DNA of 64,000 bases from Polyangium spumosum (GTDB taxonomy: Bacteria; Myxococcota_A; Polyangia; Polyangiales; Polyangiaceae), in assembly GCF_009649845.1 (NCBI RefSeq), contig NZ_WJIE01000005.1:310001-374000 (forward strand), written 5' to 3'. Positions within the stretch are counted from its first letter, which is position 1. Every line of letters begins with the position of its first letter. A program made the translations under genes and the position numbers. Below the pieces are notes generated by a model that saw nothing but the letters and a program-made list of their open reading frames with translations, had not been told where the DNA came from and searched no databases. Positions 17,342-26,209 of the stretch are shown in pieces.

Positions 17342-18675
17342 CCCAGCGCCGCCCGCACGCTCTCCTCGACGATCCCGAGCAACGTCTCGAGCTCGTCGTC
17401 CGGGATCGTCAAGGGCGGCGCCACGTACACCACGTCCCCGAGCGGCCGCAGATACGCCCCGCGCTTGCGCGCCTCCACGTAGACCTTCCAGCCGAGCTCG
17501 CCGAGGTACGCGGCTCCCTTCGACAGATCGAGCGCGCCGATCATCCCGAGCGATCGGCTCCGCACCACGCCGGGGATCTCGCGCATCGCGGCGAACGCCT
17601 TCGTGATACGCGCGGCCTTCGGCTGGACCTTCGCCACGATCTCTTCCTCGCGGAAGATCGCGAGCACCTCGCGCGCGATGGCCGCGCCGAGCGGGTTGCC
17701 GCAGAACGAGTGGCCGTAATAAAACGCCCGCTCCGGCGCGCCGAGGAACGCGTCGAAGACCCGCCCGGTCGCGAGCGTCGCCGCCATCGGGAACATGCCC
17801 CCGGAGAAGCCCTTCGCGAGGCACATCAGATCCGGCGCGACGCCCGCGCGCGTTGACGCCCACATCGCTCCCGTGCGCCCGTAACCCGTGAACACCTCGT
17901 CGATCACGAGCAGCACGTCGTACCGATCGCAGAGCGCGCGCGCGTGCCTCAGGTACGCCGCGTCGTACATCCGCATCCCCGCCGCGCCTTGCACGAGCGG
18001 CTCGAGCACCACCGCCGCGATCGTGTCGCTGCCCTCGGCGAGCAGCTTCTCCAGGGCCTCGAACGCGCGCGCGTATCCGGCGTCCTCGGGCGCGTCGCCC
18101 TCGGGCGGCGGCACGTGGATGCACTCCATGAGCACGCCCGCGAAGGGCCTTCGAAACACCTCCACGCCCCCGAGGCTCGCGGCTCCGATCGTCTCGCCGT
18201 GGAACGCTCCATCGAGCGCCACGAACCTCCGGCGCTGCGGGCGCCCCTCGTTCTGCCACATCTGCAGCGCGAGCTTCAGCGCGACCTCCACCGCCGTCGA
18301 GCCGTCGTCGCTGTAGAACACCTTCACGAGCCCCGGCGGCGCGATCGCGACGAGCTCCTCGCCGAGCTTCGCCGCGCCCTCGTGCGTCACGCCCGCGAGC
18401 GACACGTGACAGAGCCTGCCCGCCTGCCGCGCGAGCGCCTCGACGAGGCGCGGGTGGTTGTGCCCCAGCGTCGAGACCCACCAGCTCGAGTTCGCGTCGA
18501 GGTAGCTCCGCCCGTCGACGTCGAAGAAGCGCGCCCCCGCGGCCCGCTCCACGCAGAGCGGATCCACCTCGTCGATGTACCGCTGCATCGGCGTGTACGG
18601 GTGCCACACGTACTGTTTGTCCGCGCGCACGAGCTCGGCGCGCCATCGCGCCCGCGCGTCTTCGTCCTTCGTCAC
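17338..18675 (-). CDS. bioA: Adenosylmethionine-8-amino-7-oxononanoate aminotransferase
   Basis: This 445-residue class III (fold-type I) PLP aminotransferase has BioA-specific marks: WHPYTPMQRY near residues 24-33, SSWWVSTLGHNHP at 63-75, the Asp in VLLVIDEVFTGYGRTG, and the Schiff-base Lys288 in CLAKGFSGGMFP. It makes 7,8-diaminopelargonate from KAPA and SAM in biotin synthesis. No other bio gene is in the window. The GTG start is supported by AGGGAGG about 6 nt upstream and overlaps the stop of the upstream histidine kinase (GTGA). Its own stop overlaps the convergent peroxiredoxin stop by a few bases. Confidence 0.95.
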   Translation of the reverse strand: MTKDEDARARWRAELVRADKQYVWHPYTPMQRYIDEVDPLCVERAAGARFFDVDGRSYLDANSSWWVSTLGHNHPRLVEALARQAGRLCHVSLAGVTHEGAAKLGEELVAIAPPGLVKVFYSDDGSTAVEVALKLALQMWQNEGRPQRRRFVALDGAFHGETIGAASLGGVEVFRRPFAGVLMECIHVPPPEGDAPEDAGYARAFEALEKLLAEGSDTIAAVVLEPLVQGAAGMRMYDAAYLRHARALCDRYDVLLVIDEVFTGYGRTGAMWASTRAGVAPDLMCLAKGFSGGMFPMAATLATGRVFDAFLGAPERAFYYGHSFCGNPLGAAIAREVLAIFREEEIVAKVQPKAARITKAFAAMREIPGVVRSRSLGMIGALDLSKGAAYLGELGWKVYVEARKRGAYLRPLGDVVYVAPPLTIPDDELETLLGIVEESVRAALG

Positions 18676-20219
18676 GCCTTCCTCCCTGCAAACGCGCGCC
18701 GCACCTCGACCGGCATCGGCGGCAGCGAGCTCGTGCGGCTCACCTCCGGCGGCACGCTCCTCCGCCCCGGCGGCGGCTCCCCTTGTTGCGGCAAGAAGAT
18801 CCGCACCTCCGTCCCCGCGCCCACGTCGCTCTGGATCGACAGACGCCCGCCGTGCGCGTCCACGATACGCGCCACGATCGCGAGGCCGAGCCCCGTCCCC
18901 GCCGCCCGCGTCGTGAAGAACGGATCGAGCGCGCGATCCCGCACCGACGTGTCCATCCCCTCGCCCGTGTCCGCGACGCGCACCTCGACCCCGTGTACGC
19001 TGTTCTCCACCTGCGGCACGAGCGTGACCGTGAGCGAACCTCCGCTCGGCATGGCCTGCAGCGCGTTCGTCACGATGTTCTCGAACACCTGCCGGAGGAG
19101 CATCGGATCGGCCTGGATACGCTCGAGCGGCTCCGGCTCCACGAACGTCACCTTCACGCTCGTCTGGTTCTGCGAGAGCGCGAGCGCGCGCTCCACGATC
19201 TCGCGCGCCGACACGAGCTGCCGCTCGCAGCGCACCGGCCGCGCGTACCGGAGCAGATCCCCCACGAGCCGGTTCAGCCGCGACGCCTCCTCGTCGAGGA
19301 TCCCGAGCAGCGTCTGCCGATCGTCCTCGCCGAGCCCCTCGCGCCGGAGCGTCGCCACGGCGGTCGTGATGATCGCCAGCGGGTTCCGCACCTCGTGCGC
19401 GATCACCGCCGAGAGCTCCCCGACGGCCGCGAGCTGCTCCTTGCGCACGAGCTCCGCCTGCGCCGCGCGTAGCTCCTCGTAGGCCCGCGCGATCTCCGCC
19501 GACCTCGTCTTCAGCTCCCCCGCGCGCTCCTCGAGCCGCAGCCGCAGCGACGCGTACCGCGACAGGAGCGACATCACGACGCCCATCACGAACGCCGCGT
19601 AGCCGTAGGGGCTCGCGAGCGGCTTGCCGTGCCCGAGCACGCCGTGAATGCCGTCGTAACCCGTGCTCACGACGAGCGCGAGCGCGCCCCAGAGCGAGGG
19701 CAAGAGGTCCACGCGTCCTCGCAGCGCGCCTCGCACGAAGACCGTCGCGCCGAAGAGCGACGCCACGAGCGCCCCGATCGACACCACGACCGAGAGCGCG
19801 CCGCGCGGCGTCACGACCTGCACGACCGAGACCCCGAGCACCGTCACGGGCGCCTCGGCCACCACCCCGTGGCGCCGCAGATCGTCCACCACGACGGCCA
19901 CGGCGAGCGCCGCTGCGGCGCCGTAGATCCCCACGAGCGCGCGCCGCGCGAGCCTCCACTGCGAGAGCTGCGCGACCACGTGCGCGACGAGCCCCGCCGC
20001 GAGCACGCGCCCCACGTCCGAGGCGACGAGCACCATCCGCACGACGTCGGCGCCCCGGAGCACGTGCAGCGCCGCCACGCCCGCCGTGTGCACCGCGAGC
20101 GCGAGGCAAAAGAAACCGAACAGGAAGAAGTCGGCCTCGCGCCCGCGCAGGCGCTCCCGCCGCCGCGCGACGAAGCAGAACGTGGCGATCGCGACGTACG
20201 CGACCACCCAAGCGCTCAT
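18672..20219 (-). CDS. Multi-pass membrane sensor histidine kinase
   Basis: About 515 residues from the ATG at 20219; a TTG at 20246 with a close GAGG would add 9 residues. The N-terminal half has about seven hydrophobic segments with no large periplasmic domain. A coiled linker follows, then a HisKA domain (GELSAVIAHEVRNPLAI, His about 275 in this numbering), an N-box NALQ and the ATP-binding G-boxes DTGEGMD, FFTTRAAGTGLGL and GAGTEV. The layout suggests sensing through the membrane rather than an extracellular ligand. No response regulator is adjacent; its stop overlaps bioA. An orphan partner elsewhere, or the sigma-54 regulator at 26210, is possible but not shown. Confidence 0.92.
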   Translation of the reverse strand: MSAWVVAYVAIATFCFVARRRERLRGREADFFLFGFFCLALAVHTAGVAALHVLRGADVVRMVLVASDVGRVLAAGLVAHVVAQLSQWRLARRALVGIYGAAAALAVAVVVDDLRRHGVVAEAPVTVLGVSVVQVVTPRGALSVVVSIGALVASLFGATVFVRGALRGRVDLLPSLWGALALVVSTGYDGIHGVLGHGKPLASPYGYAAFVMGVVMSLLSRYASLRLRLEERAGELKTRSAEIARAYEELRAAQAELVRKEQLAAVGELSAVIAHEVRNPLAIITTAVATLRREGLGEDDRQTLLGILDEEASRLNRLVGDLLRYARPVRCERQLVSAREIVERALALSQNQTSVKVTFVEPEPLERIQADPMLLRQVFENIVTNALQAMPSGGSLTVTLVPQVENSVHGVEVRVADTGEGMDTSVRDRALDPFFTTRAAGTGLGLAIVARIVDAHGGRLSIQSDVGAGTEVRIFLPQQGEPPPGRRSVPPEVSRTSSLPPMPVEVRRAFAGRKA

Positions 20220-20591
20220 GAATCCGGCGATGGCGTGGGCGTGCAAAGTCCTCGGAGCTTTCCCCGATCCCCCGGCCCAGGGCTATCGGGAGCCGGCCTC
20301 CTCTTGGGCCGGGAAGGGCCTTCGCCCGGGCCGAGCATGCGCGTGGACAAGGGCCACGACAAGCCGATTTTCGCGCCTCCCTCGGGCCGCGCCCATCGCG
20401 CCGACCGTGGGGTTGTGAAACGGTTGCGGCCCGCGCAACTTTTTCCCCGGTAGATCCCGTTACCAGGCGCACGCCCTGGCCTCGCCGTGGCGGGGACGGG
20501 GCAAAGACCGTTCGGGGCACGTTGCTTGCTTCTTCGGCCCGGGATCCTGCAGTCTTGCTTGTCGCGAAGGATCCATCCGGAGGTTCGGTCC
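20220..20591. other. Divergent intergenic region, no gene seen
   Basis: About 370 bp between the divergent histidine kinase and VWA-lipoprotein genes. It must contain both promoters, but no convincing -10/-35 or sigma-54 element was found. Several GC-rich short palindromes are present around 20280-20330. A weak AT-richer patch (CAACTTTTTCC) lies near 20440, and a GGAGG ribosome-binding site near 20578-20582 precedes the plus-strand ATG. Confidence 0.5.
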
Positions 20592-23465
20592 ATGGCGCGT
20601 GCGTCGGGCACATCGAGAGGGACGCTCGGGGAGAACGGCTCGTCCGGCGCGAAGCGGCGCGCGGCGTGGAGATCGAGCTTCGCCCTCGCGATGTTCGCGC
20701 TCGCGCCGGCGGCGCTCGTCTTCGCGTGTTCGGCCGAGCAGCCGCTCACGCCGCGGCCTGGCGAAGGCGGCACCGGCGGCACCGGCGCGGGGACGAGCGT
20801 GGGCCCCTGCGTCGACGGCCAGGTGCGCGCCTGCTCCGTCACGATCGGCGAGCACAACGGCATCCTCACCTGCCTCGACGGCAAGCAGGCGTGCGTCGAG
20901 GGCACGTGGGGCGCGTGCGCCGAGGGCACCATCTCTTCCCGCGCGGCGCCTCCGAAGGCGAAGGTCCGACAGACCTCCGCGCGCCCCGACGACGGCGCCG
21001 GCGGCGTCATCGTCTACAGCCACACCGCTGGCCCGTGCGTGAACAACCCCTGCGATCCTTCCTGCCAGGTCTTCGAGGAGCAGCCCGACGCGGGCCTCAC
21101 GCCCGACGCCTCGGGCAGCATCTACGACTGGCAGACCGGCGACCTCGGCGACTTCCCCGGGGGCCTCGTGAACAAGGGCCTCAAGGAGCCCTGCGCGCAG
21201 GCGAGCGACTGCCAGTACAACATGCAGTGCCGCAGCCCCGTGACGGGCACGTGCGCGCACCACAAGTGCGCCGAGGGCTCTGGCCTCGCCGCCGACTGCG
21301 ATCCGTGCGTCACGAAGATCTGCGACATCGATCCGAGCTGCTGCGCCCAGCCCTACGAGGGCACCTGCGCGCACGACCCGTGCAAGGTGGGCGGCAAGCT
21401 CAAGTCGAGCTGCGACGCTTGCGTGAAGGAGGTCTGCAAGGCCAAGGCGAGCTGCTGCAGCGGCACCTGGGATCAGAGCTGCGTCGACCTCATCCCGAGC
21501 GAGTGTGGCAAGACGTGCGACGCGGCCCTCGGCGGCTGGGATCCGACGTGTGTCGACAAGGTCTACACGGTCTGCGGCGCCACGTGCCAGGACGCGGGGA
21601 ACTGCGAGCACAGCAAGTGTTACGCGGGCCCGCCGCTCAACCCGGCCTGTGATCCGTGCGTCGCCAAGGTCTGCGCCGTCAGCCCCTCGTGTTGCTCGAC
21701 GACCTGGGACAACCTCTGCGTCGACAAGGTCGCGACCCTCTGCCAGGAGAGCTGCCCGGTCAAAGGCGACTGCGTCCCGTGGCTCCCCGGCGAGACGGAT
21801 CCGCAGTGCACCGGCATCGACCTCTCCGTCGGCGTCCCCTGCAACGGCGTCGTGCCCGTGTGCAACCACGGAAAAACCGAGGCGCCCGCGGGCGTCCGCC
21901 TCGTGCACTTCCCGGCGAACTCGCAGCAGTACCCGAAGTGCGCGCCCGACCAGACGCACCCCAACATGCAGGAGTGCCTCACGCAGGAGCCGATCCCGCC
22001 CGGCCAGTGCATCAGCGTCGACGCGAACGCTTGCGGCATCGGCAACGGCAACCGCGAGATCATGATCAACCCGCCGAAGAAAAACGCGGCGAGCCCCTAC
22101 TTCGACGAGTGCTTCTGCGAGAACAACTGGTCGCTCTCGAGCGGCGGCAACGGCTGCGCGCCGCCCGAGTGCTCGGTCGTCACGAGCAAGACCGTCCGGC
22201 AGGTGAACATGTTCGTCCAGTTCGACCGCTCCGGCTCGATGACGATCAACGACCGCTGGGGCAAGGCCACCGGCGCGCTGAAGAACTTCTTCAAGGATCC
22301 CTCGTCCGCCGGCCTCGGCGTCGCGTTGCGCTTCTGGGAGCACTTCAAGCCCGTCGCCGGCTGCGACGACACGGCCTGCAACGTCGACGCTTGCTCCGTC
22401 CCGCTCGTCCCGCTCGCCAAGCTCACGAGCGACCCCGCGCCCACCGACGCGCAGGAGCAGAAGCTCGTCGCCGCCATCGACGCCACGCTCCCGACCGCTG
22501 ACACGCCGCTCCAGCCTGCGCTCGCGGGCGCAGAGAAGTGGGCGAAGGCCTACCAGCTCGCGAACCCCGCGCAGCAGACCGTCGTCGTGCTCGTCACCGA
22601 CGGCAAGCCGAACTCTTGCGGCAACGACAACGCCACCATCGCCGCCTTCGCCGAGGACGCGCTCGTGAACGCCGGCGTGCTCACCTACGCGATCGGCATC
22701 CAGGACTCGAGCCCGACGCTCATGAACCTCATCGCGCAGAAGGGCGGCACCGGCTCGGCGTTCTTCATCTCCGACGCCGACGACATCGCGCAGAAGTTCC
22801 TCTCGGCCATGCTCCAGATCAAGGGCGACACGGTCTCCTGCGAGTTCGACCTCCCGAACGCGGGCCTCTTCGATCCGACGAACGCCACCGTCGTCTACAC
22901 GCCCACGCAGGGCCAGCAGGTGAACATGGCGAAGGTCCTCGACGCGGCCTCGTGCGGCAACGGCTGGTACTTCGACAACGCCGCGAACCCCTCGAAGATC
23001 ACCCTCTGCCCGACCACGTGCCAGACGGTCCTGAACGACGCCGGCGCGCAGATCGACGTGCAGCTCGGCTGCCCCGGCTCCTACGATCCGGCCACGTACA
23101 CGCACGTCTACCAGGCCACGTGCCCCACGGGGACGAAGGTGCAGTGGGGCTGGTTCGCCTACGACACCGTCACGCCCGGCGACTCGAACGTGATCTTCGC
23201 CGCGCGCACCGCGACCGCGGCGGACCAGCTCTCCGGCGCCTTCACCACGCTCGCGACGGCGCGCGCGACGCCCGCCGACACGCAGCTCTGCACCATGGCC
23301 GGCCCCGCGCCTTGCCCGATCGACGTCTACACGAAGCTCGATCTCCCGGGCGCGCGGCAGGAGTTCCTCGAGTTCTCCGTCACCTTCAACCCCACCACCA
23401 ACAAGGGCGCGGCGCCGACGCTCAACGGCTGGGAGATCACCTACTCGTGCGTCGACAGCGAATGA
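20592..23465 (+). CDS. Large VWA-domain lipoprotein with Cys-rich repeats
   Basis: This 957-residue protein has a basic, long signal peptide ending in a lipobox-like LVFACS, then a Gly/Thr linker. Residues about 75-430 contain many Cys in a repeated module of form C-D-P-C-V-x-K-x-C-x(4-5)-CC-x(5)-W-D-x-x-C-V. A VWA domain follows with the MIDAS motif at Asp545 (FDRSGSM), and later VVVLVTDGKPNSCG. It is probably an outer-membrane, surface-exposed adhesin or metal-dependent binding protein stabilised by disulfides. It overlaps the next lipoprotein gene by 4 nt, so the two probably act together. Confidence 0.85.
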   Translation: MARASGTSRGTLGENGSSGAKRRAAWRSSFALAMFALAPAALVFACSAEQPLTPRPGEGGTGGTGAGTSVGPCVDGQVRACSVTIGEHNGILTCLDGKQACVEGTWGACAEGTISSRAAPPKAKVRQTSARPDDGAGGVIVYSHTAGPCVNNPCDPSCQVFEEQPDAGLTPDASGSIYDWQTGDLGDFPGGLVNKGLKEPCAQASDCQYNMQCRSPVTGTCAHHKCAEGSGLAADCDPCVTKICDIDPSCCAQPYEGTCAHDPCKVGGKLKSSCDACVKEVCKAKASCCSGTWDQSCVDLIPSECGKTCDAALGGWDPTCVDKVYTVCGATCQDAGNCEHSKCYAGPPLNPACDPCVAKVCAVSPSCCSTTWDNLCVDKVATLCQESCPVKGDCVPWLPGETDPQCTGIDLSVGVPCNGVVPVCNHGKTEAPAGVRLVHFPANSQQYPKCAPDQTHPNMQECLTQEPIPPGQCISVDANACGIGNGNREIMINPPKKNAASPYFDECFCENNWSLSSGGNGCAPPECSVVTSKTVRQVNMFVQFDRSGSMTINDRWGKATGALKNFFKDPSSAGLGVALRFWEHFKPVAGCDDTACNVDACSVPLVPLAKLTSDPAPTDAQEQKLVAAIDATLPTADTPLQPALAGAEKWAKAYQLANPAQQTVVVLVTDGKPNSCGNDNATIAAFAEDALVNAGVLTYAIGIQDSSPTLMNLIAQKGGTGSAFFISDADDIAQKFLSAMLQIKGDTVSCEFDLPNAGLFDPTNATVVYTPTQGQQVNMAKVLDAASCGNGWYFDNAANPSKITLCPTTCQTVLNDAGAQIDVQLGCPGSYDPATYTHVYQATCPTGTKVQWGWFAYDTVTPGDSNVIFAARTATAADQLSGAFTTLATARATPADTQLCTMAGPAPCPIDVYTKLDLPGARQEFLEFSVTFNPTTNKGAAPTLNGWEITYSCVDSE

Positions 23466-24646
23466 CCCGATCCCTCGCCCCCTCCCTCGTGCTCCTCGGC
23501 CTCGCGCTCGTTGCGTGTGGCGAAGACGCGCTGCCGCCCCGCACGCAGCCGACCACGAGCTCCTCGGGCTCGGGTGGACAAGGCGGCGACGGCGGACAAG
23601 GCGGCGCGGGCGGCGTCGGCGGACAAGGCGGCGCAGGCGGACAGGGCGGCGCGGGCGGCGTCGGCGGACAGGGCGGCGCGGGCGGCGGCGTCCCCGATCC
23701 GTTCTGCGGCGACGGCAACGTGAACCCCGAGCTCGGCGAGGAGTGCGACGATGGAAACCCCGCGCCGGGCGACCTCTGCTCTCCCGAATGCAAGCTGCTC
23801 TTCAACGAGGTCGAGCCGAACGGCACCGCTGCCGAGGCGAACCCGTGGGTCTCTCCGTTCGGCGCGGAGATCTCGCCTGCGGGGGACGTCGACGTCGTCA
23901 CCTTCGAGATCACGGACGGCCCCAGGAGCGTGATCGTCGAGACGCGCGACTCGGGCGACGGCGCTTGCGCCGCGGGCCTCGTCGACACCGTCGTCGAGGT
24001 CCTCGGCGCCGACGGCGCCACCGTGCTCGCCGCCGACGACGACAAGGGCGAAGGATTCTGCTCGCTCGTCACCGTCGCCTCGTTGTCCGCGGGCACCTAC
24101 CACGTCCGCGTCGTCGCCTCGCCCGAGGCCGCCGCCCCGACCTTCGCCTACCGCCTCGCGATCGGCGTCGTCACCGACGTCTGCGGCGACGACATCCGCA
24201 CGCCTGCCGAGCAGTGCGACGACGGCAACCAGAACGCGGGCGACGGCTGCGGCCCGACGTGCCAGCTCGAGATCAGCGAGACCGAGCCGAACGACACCTC
24301 GGCCCAGGCCGACCCCTACGTCGCCCCGTTTCACGCCGTCCTCGCGCCGGCCTCGGACGTCGACGTCATCGTCGTGGACGTCGCGTCCGCCGGCTCGACG
24401 ATCACCGCGCAGACCACCGACGCCGGCCTCGGCGCTTGTGCGCTCAACGAGCTCGACACGGTCGTCGAGATCCTCGACGCGGACGGCACGAGCGTGATCA
24501 CGAGCAACGACGACTTCGTCGGCTTCTGCTCGTACGTCGAGGCGCCGGGCCTCGCGCCTGGCAAGTACTACGTGCGGGTCAAAGCGGGCCCGCTCTTCGA
24601 CGGCGCGGGCCTCTACAGCCTCTCCGTCCTCGTCGCGCCCCCCTGA
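23462..24646 (+). CDS. Lipoprotein with DUF4215/myxobacterial disulfide repeats and PPC-like domains
   Basis: This 394-residue protein has a lipoprotein signal (LGLALVACGED), a strongly biased Gly/Gln/Ala linker at about 30-80 (GGQGG/GGAGG units), and two copies of the layout Cys-rich repeat (CGDGNVNPELGEECDDGN and CGDDIRTPAEQCDDGN) plus a PPC-like beta-sandwich (E-P-N-x-T/D-x-A-x-A ... D-V-D-V). Such modules occur in secreted myxobacterial proteins as binding or stabilising parts. The ATG overlaps the stop of the VWA lipoprotein gene. A surface complex of the two is inferred from this coupling only. Confidence 0.83.
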   Translation: MTRSLAPSLVLLGLALVACGEDALPPRTQPTTSSSGSGGQGGDGGQGGAGGVGGQGGAGGQGGAGGVGGQGGAGGGVPDPFCGDGNVNPELGEECDDGNPAPGDLCSPECKLLFNEVEPNGTAAEANPWVSPFGAEISPAGDVDVVTFEITDGPRSVIVETRDSGDGACAAGLVDTVVEVLGADGATVLAADDDKGEGFCSLVTVASLSAGTYHVRVVASPEAAAPTFAYRLAIGVVTDVCGDDIRTPAEQCDDGNQNAGDGCGPTCQLEISETEPNDTSAQADPYVAPFHAVLAPASDVDVIVVDVASAGSTITAQTTDAGLGACALNELDTVVEILDADGTSVITSNDDFVGFCSYVEAPGLAPGKYYVRVKAGPLFDGAGLYSLSVLVAPP

Positions 24647-24683
24647 CTTGACCGCCGCGAGCCTCGGCGTAAGGCTCGCCCAC

Positions 24684-25055
24684 GTGCCCCAACGCAAGCG
24701 TTACCTCTTCGTCTGCGTGAACCGCCGCCCCGACGGCACGCCCAAGGGCTCGTGCGCGCAGCGCGGCTCCGTCGAGCTCCACGCGGCCCTCAAGGACGCG
24801 CTGAAGGACCGCGGCCTCGCGAAGACCGAGGTGCGCGCTTGCACCTCGAGTTGCCTCGACGTCTGCTGGGCCGGCCCGGTCGTCGCCGTCGAGCCCGACG
24901 GCTACTTCTACGGCCGCGTCACGACGGAGGACGTCCCTGCGATCGTCGAGGCCCTCGCCGCTGACACGCGCGTCGAGCGACTCGTTTTGCCCTCCAACGA
25001 TTTCGACGAGAAGACCGCGGGCCCAGCTCTCCCCACGGAGGGCGGGCAGCCGTGA
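24684..25055 (+). CDS. Thioredoxin-like [2Fe-2S] ferredoxin
   Basis: Starting at GTG (24684), the protein is 123 residues. Cys11, Cys24, Cys57 and Cys61 have the spacing of the thioredoxin-fold ferredoxins (first pair 12 residues apart, then C-x3-C), and a fifth Cys at 53 lies just before. The motif FVCVNRRPDGTPKGSCAQRG is typical of the family. It carries electrons through a [2Fe-2S] cluster in the cytoplasm; its partner is unknown. An upstream TTG at 24648 in frame would add a non-conserved 12 residues, so the GTG with AAGG upstream is preferred. The stop overlaps the next start. Confidence 0.88.
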   Translation: MPQRKRYLFVCVNRRPDGTPKGSCAQRGSVELHAALKDALKDRGLAKTEVRACTSSCLDVCWAGPVVAVEPDGYFYGRVTTEDVPAIVEALAADTRVERLVLPSNDFDEKTAGPALPTEGGQP

Positions 25056-25495
25056 GCGGCTTCGAGTTCCGCGAGACGATGGCGGGCAGCTACCATCGCG
25101 TGGACGATCCGCACAAAGAGCGCCCTCTCTCGTTCACGATCCGCGCCCGCAGCGCGCCGCTCCTCCGCTTCCTCCGCCGCCCCGAGGTCGAGATCGAGGG
25201 CGCGATCGACGCCCCCGGCCTCGCGGAGCACCGCTACCTCCGCGGCACCCTCGGCATGGATCTGCTCCGCACCGGCACCCTGCCCTACGCCTTCCACTTC
25301 CAGGGCGACGACGACAAACCCTACGTCTTCGAGGGCCGGAAGAACGTCTCCGCGCGCGAGCTCGTCGAGTCCATGACCGTGCTGCCCGGCGAGATCAAAA
25401 CCGCGGACGGCGACCTCGTCGCCCGTGCTCTCTTGCGCTTCGACGCGCGCAGCGATCTGCTCAAGTTCTTGAAGAGCTTCCGGCGCTCTCGCTAG
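25052..25495 (+). CDS. Conserved hypothetical protein, 147 residues
   Basis: The product is not recognised with confidence. It begins FEFRETMAGSY, continues with two beta-rich blocks (FTIRARSAPLLRFLRRPEVEIEGAI and RYLRGTLGMDLL) and ends with a basic LLKFLKSFRRSR. The opening F-x-E-x-M-x-G resembles small domains that accompany GMC oxidoreductases and cholesterol-esterase-like proteins, but the resemblance is from memory and weak. There is no signal peptide. The GTG start overlaps the ferredoxin stop (GTGA), so a redox role alongside the ferredoxin is possible. Confidence 0.72.
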   Translation: MSGFEFRETMAGSYHRVDDPHKERPLSFTIRARSAPLLRFLRRPEVEIEGAIDAPGLAEHRYLRGTLGMDLLRTGTLPYAFHFQGDDDKPYVFEGRKNVSARELVESMTVLPGEIKTADGDLVARALLRFDARSDLLKFLKSFRRSR

Positions 25496-25514
25496 CCGGA
25501 CGGAGGACGAATCG

Positions 25515-26075
25515 ATGCGACGGCTCGATCCCAAGGCCAGCGTGGTGCTCGTCGTCGACGTGCAAGACAAACTCGCCGCGGCGATGCCCGAGGACCGCAT
25601 GAAGGACCTCGTCCGCGCCGCCACCGTGCTCCTCGAGGCCGCGGACCTTCTCGGCGCGCGCGTGCTCGCCACCGAGCAGTACCCCGCGGGCCTCGGCCGC
25701 ACCATCACCCCGATCGGGGACAAACTCCGCGCCATGAGCGCGCCCGTCGTCGAGAAGATCGACTTCTCCGCCTGCGACGACATCGGCTTCGAACGCGCGT
25801 GGGCGACGAGCGGCCCTCCGCGCGCCGCGATCGTCCTCGGCATGGAGACCCATGTCTGCGTGATGCAGACCGTGCGTGAGCTCTGCACACGTGGCGTCGA
25901 CGTGCACGTCGTCGCCGACGGCGTCGCCTCGCGCCGCGACGATCACCGCGCCGTCGGCCTCGATCTCTGCCGCGCCGCCGGCGCCACCCTCACCACCATG
26001 GAGACCGTCGTCTTCGACTGGCTCGGGCGCGCCGGGACGGACAACTTCAAAAAGCTCTCGAAGCTGATCCGGTGA
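25515..26075 (+). CDS. Isochorismatase-family cysteine hydrolase
   Basis: This 186-residue protein has the family triad: Asp15 (VVLVVDVQDK), Lys81 (VVEKIDFS) and Cys115 (METHVCVMQT). The cis-peptide region GMETHVCV and the tail ASRRDDHRAVGLDLCRAAGA are also typical. The family hydrolyses isochorismate, nicotinamide, N-carbamoyl compounds or related amides; the substrate here cannot be told. It follows the hypothetical gene by 19 nt with a GGAGGA-type site, so it is probably the last gene of the 24684-26075 unit. Confidence 0.9.
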   Translation: MRRLDPKASVVLVVDVQDKLAAAMPEDRMKDLVRAATVLLEAADLLGARVLATEQYPAGLGRTITPIGDKLRAMSAPVVEKIDFSACDDIGFERAWATSGPPRAAIVLGMETHVCVMQTVRELCTRGVDVHVVADGVASRRDDHRAVGLDLCRAAGATLTTMETVVFDWLGRAGTDNFKKLSKLIR

Positions 26076-26209
26076 CAGCCTGACAACCCGACATCCTGGC
26101 GCCGACGCTCCTCGTCGATTTTAGCGATCCCGCACACCTCGTTTTTGCCAAGTTGACGGAGGGAAAGTCAGCGTGGACACGACGCCTAGGGTCGTGACAT
26201 GTTGTCGAC

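Noticed and set aside
17338-20613. One long fused open frame covering bioA and the region upstream
   Set aside because: The upstream part is a shadow of the histidine kinase gene; the GTG at 18675 with a strong ribosome-binding site is the bioA start.
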